DNA of 64,000 bases from Aquipseudomonas alcaligenes NBRC 14159 (GTDB taxonomy: Bacteria; Pseudomonadota; Gammaproteobacteria; Pseudomonadales; Pseudomonadaceae). How positions within the stretch are numbered: the first letter of the stretch is position 1; each line of letters starts with the position of its first letter. Positions 55,033 through 64,000 of the stretch are shown piece after piece. The stretch spans positions 62,001 through 126,000 of the forward strand of contig NZ_BATI01000008.1 of NCBI RefSeq assembly GCF_000467105.1, in the 5' to 3' direction. The translations under genes were made by a program, and so were the position numbers. The notes under the pieces were generated by a model. That model saw only the letters and a list, made by a program, of their open reading frames with translations. It was not told the origin of the DNA and made no database searches.

Positions 55033-55036
<4 letters not shown>
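54014..55036 (-). CDS. Unrecognised membrane-anchored periplasmic protein (envelope cluster gene 3)
   Basis: 340 residues. One N-terminal membrane anchor (LALIGGGAAVVLAATYFGLSA), then a soluble domain of about 310 residues. The segment WSSVSASPFGGSVSIAGLEL near 49-68, in which short beta strands alternate with loops, is reminiscent of AsmA-like or YdgA-like (DUF945) N-terminal domains. That is a resemblance, not an assignment. Charged helical sequences follow (RDLNRTLRRLPDDLAEAEGL). Overlaps gene 2 by four bases (ATGA), so it is translationally coupled to it. Confidence 0.72.
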
Positions 55037-56901
<1,865 letters not shown>

Positions 56902-56912
56902 CTGGGACTCCG

Positions 56913-57803
56913 TCAGATCAGTTCCCAGGCGCCATCGGCGGCCTGGCAAGCCTGAACGCTCTGGGACTCCTGGCTACCCTGGGCGCTGACGTTGTAGTTC
57001 AGGGTGCGGCAGGTGGTCTGCGCAGCCACCTGCTGCTCGACGGGGGCGGCGTCGAGGTCGATGGCGTCAAGGTCGATACCCTTGCTGGCAGCGCTGGCCA
57101 CGTCGAGGCTGTCGAGGTCGGTGGCGCTGTCGGCCACGACCTGGCCTGTGCTGCTCGGCGCCGGAGTGGCGTTCACCTGCTCGACCAGTGGGGCGTAGAC
57201 GTAGCCAATGGTCACTCCGCGGCGGCCGACCATGATCCAGTCGTTATCGGTGCGCCCGATGGCGGTGAAGGTGGTATCGACTGGCAGGCCGGCAACCTTC
57301 TCGGCATTCAGGTCGGGAGCATTGCGCACGTTGGCCGACTTGACCGCCCGGTAGGGCTTGTTGATCAGCGTCATGTTGGCCACAGGCTGGACTTTGGGTG
57401 TGCGCTTAACCGCTACCTGACGCTGCACGGTTTCCGTCTTGACCGGGGTGATGGTAGCCGTAGCGCCGCTATGCGAAGAGGTCCACTGGCTGCTCTGACC
57501 ATCTTGGCTATGCTGCAGGGCCTGCTGCGTCTGCAAAGCCAGAGCCTGGCGATCACGGTCATCCAGCTTGGCACCAATGGTTTTGCCCAGATACCCCCCT
57601 GCCAGAGCACCAGCAATCATGGCAGCAGTTCGACCGTTTCCATCACCAATCTGGCTGCCGATGAGCACACCAGCAGTAACCCCCACCAAGGTACCGATGT
57701 TTTCCTTGTTGACCCATTGATTGTCGGAGAGATTGGCGCAACCGGAAGCGATAGCAATGGAGGAGCCGAGCAGAAAAGCGCCGGCCTTTTTGGCGAAGTC
57801 CAT
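56913..57803 (-). CDS. Glycine-zipper/SH3 lipoprotein (envelope cluster gene 1)
   Basis: 296 residues from ATG 57803. Lipobox IASGC with Cys22 after MDFAKKAGAFLLGSSIA, so a predicted lipoprotein. A glycine-zipper segment follows (GTLVGVTAGVLIGSQIGDG, AAMIAGALAGGYLGKTIGA), then an SH3-like domain near 164-208 (SANVRNAPDLNAEKVAGL and DNDWIMVGRRGVTIGYVYAP). The C-terminal part has many Asp/Ala residues (DLDSLDVASAASKGIDLDAI) and a Cys pair. The combination of zipper plus SH3 suggests a role in contact between outer membrane and peptidoglycan. First gene of the cluster. Confidence 0.75.
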   Translation of the reverse strand: MDFAKKAGAFLLGSSIAIASGCANLSDNQWVNKENIGTLVGVTAGVLIGSQIGDGNGRTAAMIAGALAGGYLGKTIGAKLDDRDRQALALQTQQALQHSQDGQSSQWTSSHSGATATITPVKTETVQRQVAVKRTPKVQPVANMTLINKPYRAVKSANVRNAPDLNAEKVAGLPVDTTFTAIGRTDNDWIMVGRRGVTIGYVYAPLVEQVNATPAPSSTGQVVADSATDLDSLDVASAASKGIDLDAIDLDAAPVEQQVAAQTTCRTLNYNVSAQGSQESQSVQACQAADGAWELI

Positions 57804-57899
57804 GGTGTATCCCTGTGTGCAATGGCTAGATAAATGCGATGAACAGGGAACCAAAGCAGCAGACAGCAATGCACTACGTCCCTGTACGCAGGTGTAGAT

Positions 57900-57908
57900 T
57901 TATCCACA
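57900..57908 (+). promoter_or_regulatory. Consensus DnaA box
   Basis: TTATCCACA, a perfect consensus, in the 193-base gap upstream of the envelope cluster. A single box could arise by chance, so binding is unproven. Confidence 0.4.
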
Positions 57909-57996
57909 AAGCATAGTGGCAATACAATAGCGCCAGAAATAAAACCTACATCTTGCGATGCGGCATACTCGTAACTTTGCGGGAAATGAGGCGAGT

Positions 57997-58644
57997 TCAG
58001 CTAACCCCAACATAGCGGTCGCTGCGGTGATTGAGCGCCAGCACCAGGTTGAGCATCACCGCACCGAGCACCGACAGGGCCACCTTGTCCGGCGTTACCA
58101 CGAAGATCGCGCCCAGCACGATGATCGCGTCGATGCCCATCTGCACCGCGCCGGCCCGCAGGCCGAAGCGTTCCTGGAGGAACAGCGCGAGGATGTTCAC
58201 CCCGCCCAGGCTGGCCTTGTGGCGGAACAGCATCAGCAGCCCCAGGCCCATGGCCGCGCCGCCGAACAGTGCTGCGTACAGCACGTTGAGGTGGGTAAAG
58301 GCAACCCAGTCCGGGGTCAGCTCGGCCAGCAGGGAGACCAGCAGCACGGCGCAGCCGGTGCGCAGGGTGAAGCCCCAGCCCAGACGCCAGATGCCGAGCA
58401 GGTAGAACGGCAGGTTGACCAAGCAGAACACCAGGCCGAACGGCCAGCCGGCCAGATACTTAGCCAGAAAGGCGATGCCCACGGTGCCGCCGGTGAGCAA
58501 ACCGGCATGGCTGTAGAAGGCGATGCCCAGGGCCACCAGCGCCGTGCCAAAGAGCAGCGCCAGGGCATCCTCCCACAGTGGATGGCGGACGAAAATGGCA
58601 GCGACCGTATCCGTCGGTGTGGGCTCGGCGGTGTTGTCAGTCAT
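57997..58644 (-). CDS. YitT/DUF161 family membrane protein
   Basis: 215 residues from ATG 58644 (MTDNTAEPTPTDTVAAIF). About six membrane segments. Family signature GTALVALGIAFYSHAGLLTGG near 33-53 and LFRHKASLGGVNILALFLQERFG (split) near 137-160. Unknown transport function. Single gene, with the envelope cluster downstream and folA upstream on the same strand. Confidence 0.88.
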   Translation of the reverse strand: MTDNTAEPTPTDTVAAIFVRHPLWEDALALLFGTALVALGIAFYSHAGLLTGGTVGIAFLAKYLAGWPFGLVFCLVNLPFYLLGIWRLGWGFTLRTGCAVLLVSLLAELTPDWVAFTHLNVLYAALFGGAAMGLGLLMLFRHKASLGGVNILALFLQERFGLRAGAVQMGIDAIIVLGAIFVVTPDKVALSVLGAVMLNLVLALNHRSDRYVGVS

Positions 58645-58732
58645 CGGAGTAGAGCCTGTAAGCAGAAGGCACAAGCATAGGATGTCGCCCACTCGCGCAG
58701 GCGACTTCGATCAATGCCGTGGAAGAAAAGTC

Positions 58733-59245
58733 CTAGCGGCGTTGCCAGGTCTCGAAACGATGGGCCGGCGTACTCTCGCCGGCCTCGTGCTCCTCACACT
58801 CGCAGCAACGCCAGGCTTCCTCGGCGAAGGCCGGGAACCAGGCATCGCCCTCGGGCTGCAGCGCCACGCGGGTCAGGTAAAGCCGTTCGGCCAGGGCCAG
58901 GCCCTGTTCGTAGAGCTGGGCACCACCGATCAGCATCAGCTCGTCCACGCCCTGCTCGCGCGCCCACGCATCGGCGCGCACGATGGCGGCATCCAGCGAC
59001 GGGAAGACTTCCGCGCCCTCCAGTTGCAGCCCGGCCTGGCGGCTGACCACCAGGTTGAGCCGATCCGGCAGGGGTCGCCCGAGCGAATCCCAGGTCTTGC
59101 GCCCCATGATGATCGGCTTGCCGAGGGTCTTGGCCTTGAAGTGCTTGAGGTCCGCCGGCAGGTGCCAGGGCAGCTGGTTGTCGCGGCCGATCACACGGTT
59201 CTGCGCGAGGGCGGCGATCAGGCAGAGGGGAAGAGTCGTTTTCAT
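58733..59245 (-). CDS. folA: Dihydrofolate reductase FolA
   Basis: 170 residues. Reduces dihydrofolate with NADPH; partner of ThyA, which is encoded 4 kb away and produces dihydrofolate. Motifs: LIAALAQNRVIGRDNQLPWHLPADLKHF (in parts: VIGRDNQLPWHLPADL near 19-34 with the catalytic Asp33-type acid), IIMGRKTWDSLGRPLP near 47 and LMLIGGAQLYEQGL near 110. ATG 59245 (MKTTLPLCLIAALA). Confidence 0.96.
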   Translation of the reverse strand: MKTTLPLCLIAALAQNRVIGRDNQLPWHLPADLKHFKAKTLGKPIIMGRKTWDSLGRPLPDRLNLVVSRQAGLQLEGAEVFPSLDAAIVRADAWAREQGVDELMLIGGAQLYEQGLALAERLYLTRVALQPEGDAWFPAFAEEAWRCCECEEHEAGESTPAHRFETWQRR

Positions 59246-59273
59246 GGGCGCGAGGATACCGGCTGGCGCCGGC

Positions 59274-60461
59274 TCAGGCCACCTGACCGCTGCCCGGCCG
59301 CTTGCTGACCACCCGGTTGCGCCCCTGTTCCTTGGCCAGGTACAGCGCCACATCGGCCAGGCGCAGGGCATCGGCCAGGCCCTGATGCGGCTGTGGCACC
59401 AGCCAGGCCAGGCCGATGCTGAGCGTGACCACCGGCGCCACCAACGACTCGGCATGTGCCAGCCCCAGCCCCTCCACCTCCGCCCGCAACTGCTCCAGCA
59501 AGCGCAGCACGGCCGGCTCATCGAGGCCGTACCAGAGGGCGACGAACTCCTCGCCGCCATAGCGTGCGGCCACATCCAGCGGGCGCCGCGCATGGCTGCC
59601 CAGCACCTGGGCAACGGCGCGCAACGCCTCGTCGCCGGCGCTGTGGCCATAGTGATCGTTGTAACGCTTGAAGAAATCCACATCCATCATCGCCACGGCG
59701 ATCGGCTGGCGCTCGCGCTGGGCATGGCGCCAGCCGGCCTCGGCGCGTTCGCCGAAGGCGCGGCGGTTGAGCAGGCCGGTGAGCGGATCCTTCTCCGCCA
59801 GGTCCTGCAGCAAGCCCAGGGCGAGGAAGTTCTGCCGGGTGGCGTATTCGAGGAAATAGCAACCGACCGAGCCGATGACATTGGCGGTAGCCAGGAAGAA
59901 CAGGTTGTACAGCAGCACCGCCGAATTGAGGTCGCTGATCAGCTCCACGGCCAGGTAGGCGAGGAAGGTCAGCCAGCCGCACAGCGATGCCACGGCGAAA
60001 CGCAGGCCGGTAAGGAAGTAGAAGAACACCGTGGCCAGGATGATGCCCTCGTAGGGCAACGGAAACGCGTGGGCCCTGGCAATCCAGATGATGCCGGCGA
60101 TGCCCAGTCCACAGACCGCGGCGCAGACCCCGCCAAGCCGCTGCAGATAGGGGTGCAGGCGCTTGCGGTAGGTCGCCAGCCAGGTCAGCAGCAACATCGG
60201 CCCGATCAGCCCCAGGCGGATACCCAGCACGCCGTCACGCACTTCGGGAGGCAAGCTGATGGAGTCCAGCACGGCGAATGCCAGGAACAGCACCATGGCC
60301 ACCAGTAGCGACCAGCGCATGCGCAGCAGGAACACCCCAGCGTGGTAGCGCTTGTAGGCGGCTTCCAGCTCATCGTCGAAACGCAGGGTGCGGAAACCCT
60401 CGCGCATCTGGCGCAGGTAGGGCGAGTCGCGATTGACCCAATCCAGGGGGGGCAGCTTCAT
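59274..60461 (-). CDS. Membrane-bound diguanylate cyclase (GGDEF domain)
   Basis: 395 residues from ATG 60461. The N-terminal half has about six membrane segments (a 6TM sensor region) after a 45-residue cytosolic part. The C-terminal GGDEF domain starts at KDPLTGLLNRRAF near 231 and contains RYGGEEF, the active A-site form. The I-site RxxD (RPLD) lies five residues before GGEEF, so product inhibition is expected. It makes the second messenger c-di-GMP. The sensed signal is unknown. Confidence 0.93.
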   Translation of the reverse strand: MKLPPLDWVNRDSPYLRQMREGFRTLRFDDELEAAYKRYHAGVFLLRMRWSLLVAMVLFLAFAVLDSISLPPEVRDGVLGIRLGLIGPMLLLTWLATYRKRLHPYLQRLGGVCAAVCGLGIAGIIWIARAHAFPLPYEGIILATVFFYFLTGLRFAVASLCGWLTFLAYLAVELISDLNSAVLLYNLFFLATANVIGSVGCYFLEYATRQNFLALGLLQDLAEKDPLTGLLNRRAFGERAEAGWRHAQRERQPIAVAMMDVDFFKRYNDHYGHSAGDEALRAVAQVLGSHARRPLDVAARYGGEEFVALWYGLDEPAVLRLLEQLRAEVEGLGLAHAESLVAPVVTLSIGLAWLVPQPHQGLADALRLADVALYLAKEQGRNRVVSKRPGSGQVA

Positions 60462-60587
60462 GGCAGCGCTCTTGTCTTTGTTATCGTCGAAGCCTAGCCG
60501 CAGCCGGCAGCACCTCACAACTCGGGTTTGCCCCCAGCCGTGGCGCAGCGGTTATGCTTGGGCCTTGATCCGCAAACGGAATGCCGC

Positions 60588-61979
60588 GTGACTGAAAGCT
60601 CCCCGCATCCCCGCTCGCGCCTGCAGCGGCTCTGGCTGTGCGAAGCCATCCGCCTGCGCGAAGAGCACAGCGGCCCGCTGGAGGACAGCGAGGCCAACCG
60701 CCTGGCGCGCCAGGCCGGCGGCCACCTGGCCGCGCGCATCGAAACGCGCACCCTGTTCCTCGCCTCGCGCGACGGCCAGGCCCGTGCCTTGCTGCACTGG
60801 CTGCAGGGCGCGCGTCTGGCGCTGCTGGCACTGCTCCTGCTGGCCCTGACCGGCGGCAGCGGTCTGGCCTTTGCCGCCCTGGGCGAAGGCGACACCATCA
60901 ACCTGTTCTGGGCCCTGGGCAGCCTGCTCGGCCTGCACCTGCTGAGCCTGCTTGGCTGGCTGCTGGGCATGCTCGCCGCCGGCGAACACCAGAGTGCCCT
61001 CGGCCGCCTGTGGCTGTGGCTCAGCGAGAAGCTGGCGCGTGACGCCGCCGCGGCGCAGCTGGGGCCGGCGCTGGTTCTGCTGCTGCAGCGCCAGCGGCTC
61101 AACCGCTGGCTGCTCGGCGCGCTGGTGCATGGCCTGTGGCTGCTGGCGCTGGGCACGGCCCTGGTGATGCTGCTGCTCCTGCTCAGCACCCGCCGCTATG
61201 GCTTTGTCTGGGAGACCACCCTGCTCTCGGCCGACACCTTCGTCGCCCTCACCCACCTGCTCGGCGCCCTGCCCGCCCTGCTCGGCTTTCCCCTGCCGGA
61301 CGTCGATACCATCCGCGCCAGCGGTGCCGCCGCACTGGCCGACGAGGCTGCCCGCCATGCCTGGGCCGGCTGGCTGCTCGGCGTACTGCTGGTGTTCGGC
61401 CTGCTGCCGCGCGCCCTGTGCCTGCTGCTGTGCCTGGGCTGCTGGCAACGCGGCCGGGCACGTCTGGCGCTGAACCTGAACGATCCGGCCTACCGCCTAC
61501 TGGCCGAGCGCCTGCAGCCGCCGAGCGAGCACCTCGGGGTGATCGATTCCGCCCCTGCCGCCCTGCCGCAAAGCCATGCCGGCAGCCAACTGCAGGCCAG
61601 CAGCGGTGCCGTGCTGGTGGCTGTGGAGCTGGATGGCGCGCGGCCCTGGCCGCCAAAACTGCCGGCCTCGGTGGCCAACGCCGGCGTGCTGGACAGCCGC
61701 GAGCAGCGCCAGCAGCTGCTCGACCAGCTCGGCCGCTTCCCGCCGGCGCGCCTGGCGGTGGCCATCGACCCGCGCCGCTCACCGGACCGTGGCACCCTGG
61801 CCCTGCTCGGCGAGCTGTCGCGCACGGCCGGCGCCACGCGCATCTGGCTGCTGCCGCCCGCCCCAGGCGAAGCGCTGGACAGCCAGCGCCTGGGCGACTG
61901 GCACGAGGCCCTGCAGCGCCTGGGCCTGCGCTTCGCCGATAGCGCGCCGCTGGCCTGGCTGGAGCGTGGTCATGACTGA
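60588..61979 (+). CDS. DUF2868 membrane protein
   Basis: 463 residues from GTG 60588 (VTESSPHPRSRLQRLW). Several hydrophobic segments: RLALLALLLLALTGGSGLAF near 89-108, LLGLHLLSLLGWLLGMLAAG, LLALGTALVMLLLLLS, GWLLGVLLVFGLLPRALCLLLC. Family signature EAIRLREEHSGPLEDSEANR at the N-terminus. It precedes the DUF3482 GTPase with 108 bases between. The pair is found together in many proteobacteria, so they presumably act together at the membrane. Role unknown. Start codon is uncertain. Confidence 0.88.
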   Translation: MTESSPHPRSRLQRLWLCEAIRLREEHSGPLEDSEANRLARQAGGHLAARIETRTLFLASRDGQARALLHWLQGARLALLALLLLALTGGSGLAFAALGEGDTINLFWALGSLLGLHLLSLLGWLLGMLAAGEHQSALGRLWLWLSEKLARDAAAAQLGPALVLLLQRQRLNRWLLGALVHGLWLLALGTALVMLLLLLSTRRYGFVWETTLLSADTFVALTHLLGALPALLGFPLPDVDTIRASGAAALADEAARHAWAGWLLGVLLVFGLLPRALCLLLCLGCWQRGRARLALNLNDPAYRLLAERLQPPSEHLGVIDSAPAALPQSHAGSQLQASSGAVLVAVELDGARPWPPKLPASVANAGVLDSREQRQQLLDQLGRFPPARLAVAIDPRRSPDRGTLALLGELSRTAGATRIWLLPPAPGEALDSQRLGDWHEALQRLGLRFADSAPLAWLERGHD

Positions 61980-61996
61980 TTGCACCCTCTCCCCAG

Positions 61997-62020
61997 CCCT
62001 CTCCCATAAATGGGAGAGGG
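61997..62020. repeat. CCCTCTCCC-type palindrome between the DUF2868 and DUF3482 genes
   Basis: CCCTCTCCCAT (61997-62007), AA, ATGGGAGAGGG (62010-62020). A further GAGTGGGAGAGAGGG string at about 62068-62082 and a CCCTCTCCCC at 61985-61994 flank it, so the gap of 108 bases carries a compound copy. Confidence 0.75.
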
Positions 62021-62087
62021 GGCAGTCCGTGCATTTTGTGCCCCACTGGAACCGCCCCTTGCCCGCGAGTGGGAGAGAGGGCCGCCG

Positions 62088-63458
62088 ATGACCAAGCCGC
62101 TGAAACTGGCCGTGGTCGGCCATACCAATGTCGGCAAGACCTCGCTGCTGCGCACCCTGCTGCGCGATGTCGGCTTCGGCGAGGTCTCGCACCGGCCCAG
62201 CACCACCCGCCATGTCGAGGGCGCGCGCCTGTCGGTGGATGGCGAGGCGCTGCTGGAGCTGTACGACACCCCCGGCCTGGAAGACGCCATTGCCCTGCTT
62301 GAGCACCTGGAGCGCCTGGAACGGCCCGGCGAGCGACTGGACGGCCCGGCACGCATAGGCCGCTTCCTCGACAGCACCGAGGCGCGCCAGCGCTTCGAGC
62401 AGGAGGCCAAGGTGCTGCGCCAGCTGCTGGCCAGCGACGCCGGCCTGTACGTGATCGACGCCCGCGAGCCGGTGCTAGCCAAGTACAAGGATGAGCTGGC
62501 GGTGCTGGCGGGCTGCGGCAAACCGCTGCTGCCGGTACTCAACTTCATCCACGCCGCCAACCAGCGCGAGGGCGAATGGCGCGAGGCGCTGGCCCGCCTG
62601 GGCCTGCACGCGCGGGTGGCGTTCGACACGGTGGCGCCGCCGCTGGACGGCGAGCGGCGTCTGTACGAAAGCCTGGCCCTGCTCATCGAGTCTGCCCGGC
62701 CGCAGCTGGAACGGCTGATTGCCGACCACGAGGCGCAGGCCGAGGCGCGCCGCCAGGCCGGGGCGCGGCTGATCGCCGAGCTGCTGCTCGATTGCGCCGC
62801 CTGCCGGCGCAGCGTGGCCACGCAGCCACAGATCGAACAGGGCGAGATCGCCGCCCTGCACCAGGCCGTACGCCAGCGCGAACAGCAGTGCGTGGACGCG
62901 CTGCTGCGCCTGTATGCCTTCCGCCGCAACGACGCCCGTGCCGCCGACCTGCCGCTCACCGATGGGCGCTGGGGCGACGACCTGTTCAACCCGGAAACCC
63001 TGCGCCAGCTGGGGGTGAAGGTCGGTGGCGGCATGGCGGCCGGCGCCGCCACCGGGGTGGGCATCGACCTGCTGGTAGGTGGCGTCACCCTGGGCGCCGC
63101 CGCGCTGCTCGGCGCCCTGGCCGGCGGCGGCCTGCAGACCGCACGCAACTACGGCGGGCGCCTGCTCGGCAAGCTCAAGGGCCAGCGCGAGCTGACCCTG
63201 AATGACAACCTGCTGCGCCTGCTCGCCCTGCGCCAGCGCCAGCTGCTCGGCGCACTGAACGCCCGCGGCCACGCGGCGACCAGCACCATCCAGCTCGACA
63301 CCCCCGGCGACGACAGCTGGCGCGAGGGCAAGCTGCCCGAGGCCCTGCGCCGCGCTCGCGCCCACCCGGACTGGTCCTCGCTCAACCCCGGCGCGCGCCT
63401 GGAGCAGATGGAGCGACGCCAGCAGGTCGACGCGCTGGCCAGCGAACTGCAGCGCTAG
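62088..63458 (+). CDS. DUF3482 GTPase
   Basis: 456 residues from ATG 62088. An N-terminal Era/TrmE-like GTPase: G1 GHTNVGKTS at 11-19, G3 YDTPGLEDA near 60-68; G4 is not obvious as NKxD (FIHAANQ stands near that place). The middle is helical with charged residues and a Cys pair (DCAACRRS). Residues about 315-355 are Gly/Ala-rich and membrane-active (KVGGGMAAGAATGVGIDLLV, LGAAALLGALAGGG), typical of the family. Partner of the preceding DUF2868 protein. Function unknown. Confidence 0.88.
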   Translation: MTKPLKLAVVGHTNVGKTSLLRTLLRDVGFGEVSHRPSTTRHVEGARLSVDGEALLELYDTPGLEDAIALLEHLERLERPGERLDGPARIGRFLDSTEARQRFEQEAKVLRQLLASDAGLYVIDAREPVLAKYKDELAVLAGCGKPLLPVLNFIHAANQREGEWREALARLGLHARVAFDTVAPPLDGERRLYESLALLIESARPQLERLIADHEAQAEARRQAGARLIAELLLDCAACRRSVATQPQIEQGEIAALHQAVRQREQQCVDALLRLYAFRRNDARAADLPLTDGRWGDDLFNPETLRQLGVKVGGGMAAGAATGVGIDLLVGGVTLGAAALLGALAGGGLQTARNYGGRLLGKLKGQRELTLNDNLLRLLALRQRQLLGALNARGHAATSTIQLDTPGDDSWREGKLPEALRRARAHPDWSSLNPGARLEQMERRQQVDALASELQR

Positions 63459-63473
63459 CGCGGGATAAACCCG

Positions 63474-64000
63474 TTACACCGCGACCGGCGCGGGAATGTG
63501 CGGGTGGGCCTGGTAGTTCTGCAGTTCGAAATCCTCGAACTTGAAAGCGAACAGGTCCTTCACTTCGGGGTTGAGCTTCATGGTCGGCAGCGGCAGCGGC
63601 TCGCGGGTCAGCTGCAGGTCGGTCTGCTCGATATGGTTGGCATATAGGTGGCAGTCGCCGCCGGTCCAGACGAAGTCGCCCGGTTCGAGGTCGCAGACCT
63701 GGGCGATCATCATCGTCAGCAGGGCGTAGCTGGCGATGTTGAAGGGCACGCCGAGGAAGATGTCGGCCGAGCGCTGGTACAGCTGGCAGCTCAGGCGGCC
63801 GTCGGCGACGTAGAACTGGAACATGGTGTGGCACGGCGGCAGGGCCATCTGGTCGACCAGCGCCGGGTTCCAGGCGGAGACGATCAAGCGGCGCGAGTCC
63901 GGGTTCTTTTTGATCATCTCGATCAGCTTGCTGATCTGGTCGATCGACTCGCCGTTCGGCGCCGGCCAGCTGCGCCACTGGTAGCCATACACCGGGCCGA
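63474..64000 (-). CDS. thyA: Thymidylate synthase ThyA, C-terminal part (5' end outside window)
   Basis: About 175 residues are visible; the N-terminus lies beyond the right edge. Converts dUMP to dTMP with methylenetetrahydrofolate. The catalytic Cys is in [12 protein letters not shown], followed by [22 protein letters not shown] with the phosphate-binding Arg, Asp and Asn residues, and the C-terminal PVAV end. Linked functionally to folA, 4 kb to the left. Confidence 0.97.
   Translation of the reverse strand, partial: GPVYGYQWRSWPAPNGESIDQISKLIEMIKKNPDSRRLIVSAWNPALVDQMALPPCHTMFQFYVADGRLSCQLYQRSADIFLGVPFNIASYALLTMMIAQVCDLEPGDFVWTGGDCHLYANHIEQTDLQLTREPLPLPTMKLNPEVKDLFAFKFEDFELQNYQAHPHIPAPVAV

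Overview
This window is a high-GC (by eye roughly two thirds G+C), densely coded chromosome segment from a Pseudomonas species. Gene content, gene order, the arcDABC operon with its ANR-type box, the lao long-chain alcohol genes, FabY and an AlgU-type promoter before rpoH all point to that genus. I cannot name the species. There are 63 protein genes (two cut by the window edges), two tRNA genes, and no IS element, prophage or CRISPR array that I can see.

Layout. (1) 1-8.5 kb: the 3' end of an AsmA-family gene, mutY-yggX, tRNA-Phe, a DedA membrane protein, a polar amino-acid ABC transporter (ATPase, binding protein, two permeases) and a methyltransferase-like gene. (2) 8.5-12.1 kb: a non-coding stretch with paired DnaA-box-like sites, tRNA-Thr, then the dctB/dctD two-component pair. 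(3) 12.4-17.4 kb: arcDABC, the anaerobic arginine deiminase pathway, behind a perfect TTGAT-N4-ATCAA box. (4) 17.5-22.1 kb: fabY, a YiiD-like thioesterase, cysQ, nudE and a YrfG nucleotidase. (5) 22.2-24.1 kb: a glycine-zipper protein and a DUF1329 protein at what looks like a synteny junction. From remembered P. aeruginosa PAO1 order, everything to the left matches about PA5146-PA5177 and everything to the right matches PA0382 downward to about PA0342. (6) 24.2-32.7 kb: trmB, thiG, thiS, a DUF423 gene, mtgA, a YhhN-family gene, a hypothetical, rpoH and ftsXEY. (7) 33.0-43.1 kb: a stand-alone BLUF photoreceptor, an M16 peptidase pair, rsmD, a YheT-type hydrolase and laoR/laoC-laoB-laoA. (8) 43.2-52.1 kb: coaD, ferredoxin, ggt, an acyltransferase, mutM, an HDOD protein, rlmI and ilvD. 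(9) 52.1-57.8 kb: four unrecognised envelope genes on the minus strand, the best candidate for an undescribed system. (10) 58.0-64.0 kb: a YitT-family protein, folA, a diguanylate cyclase, a DUF2868/DUF3482 membrane protein-GTPase pair and the 3' part of thyA.

How it works together. The transporter, arcDABC and ggt all handle amino acids. LaoC, LaoB and LaoA, with the repressor LaoR, should oxidise long-chain alcohols to fatty acids. RpoH, FtsEXY, MtgA, AsmA and the four-gene cluster concern stress and the envelope. Three regulatory sites stand out: a 20-bp palindrome between the -35 and -10 of laoC, tandem TGTACA repeats before the BLUF gene, and a perfect ANR/FNR box beside an AlgU-like promoter before rpoH. 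Gene names rest on recognising the protein sequences. No database search was run, and PAO1 locus numbers are from memory.
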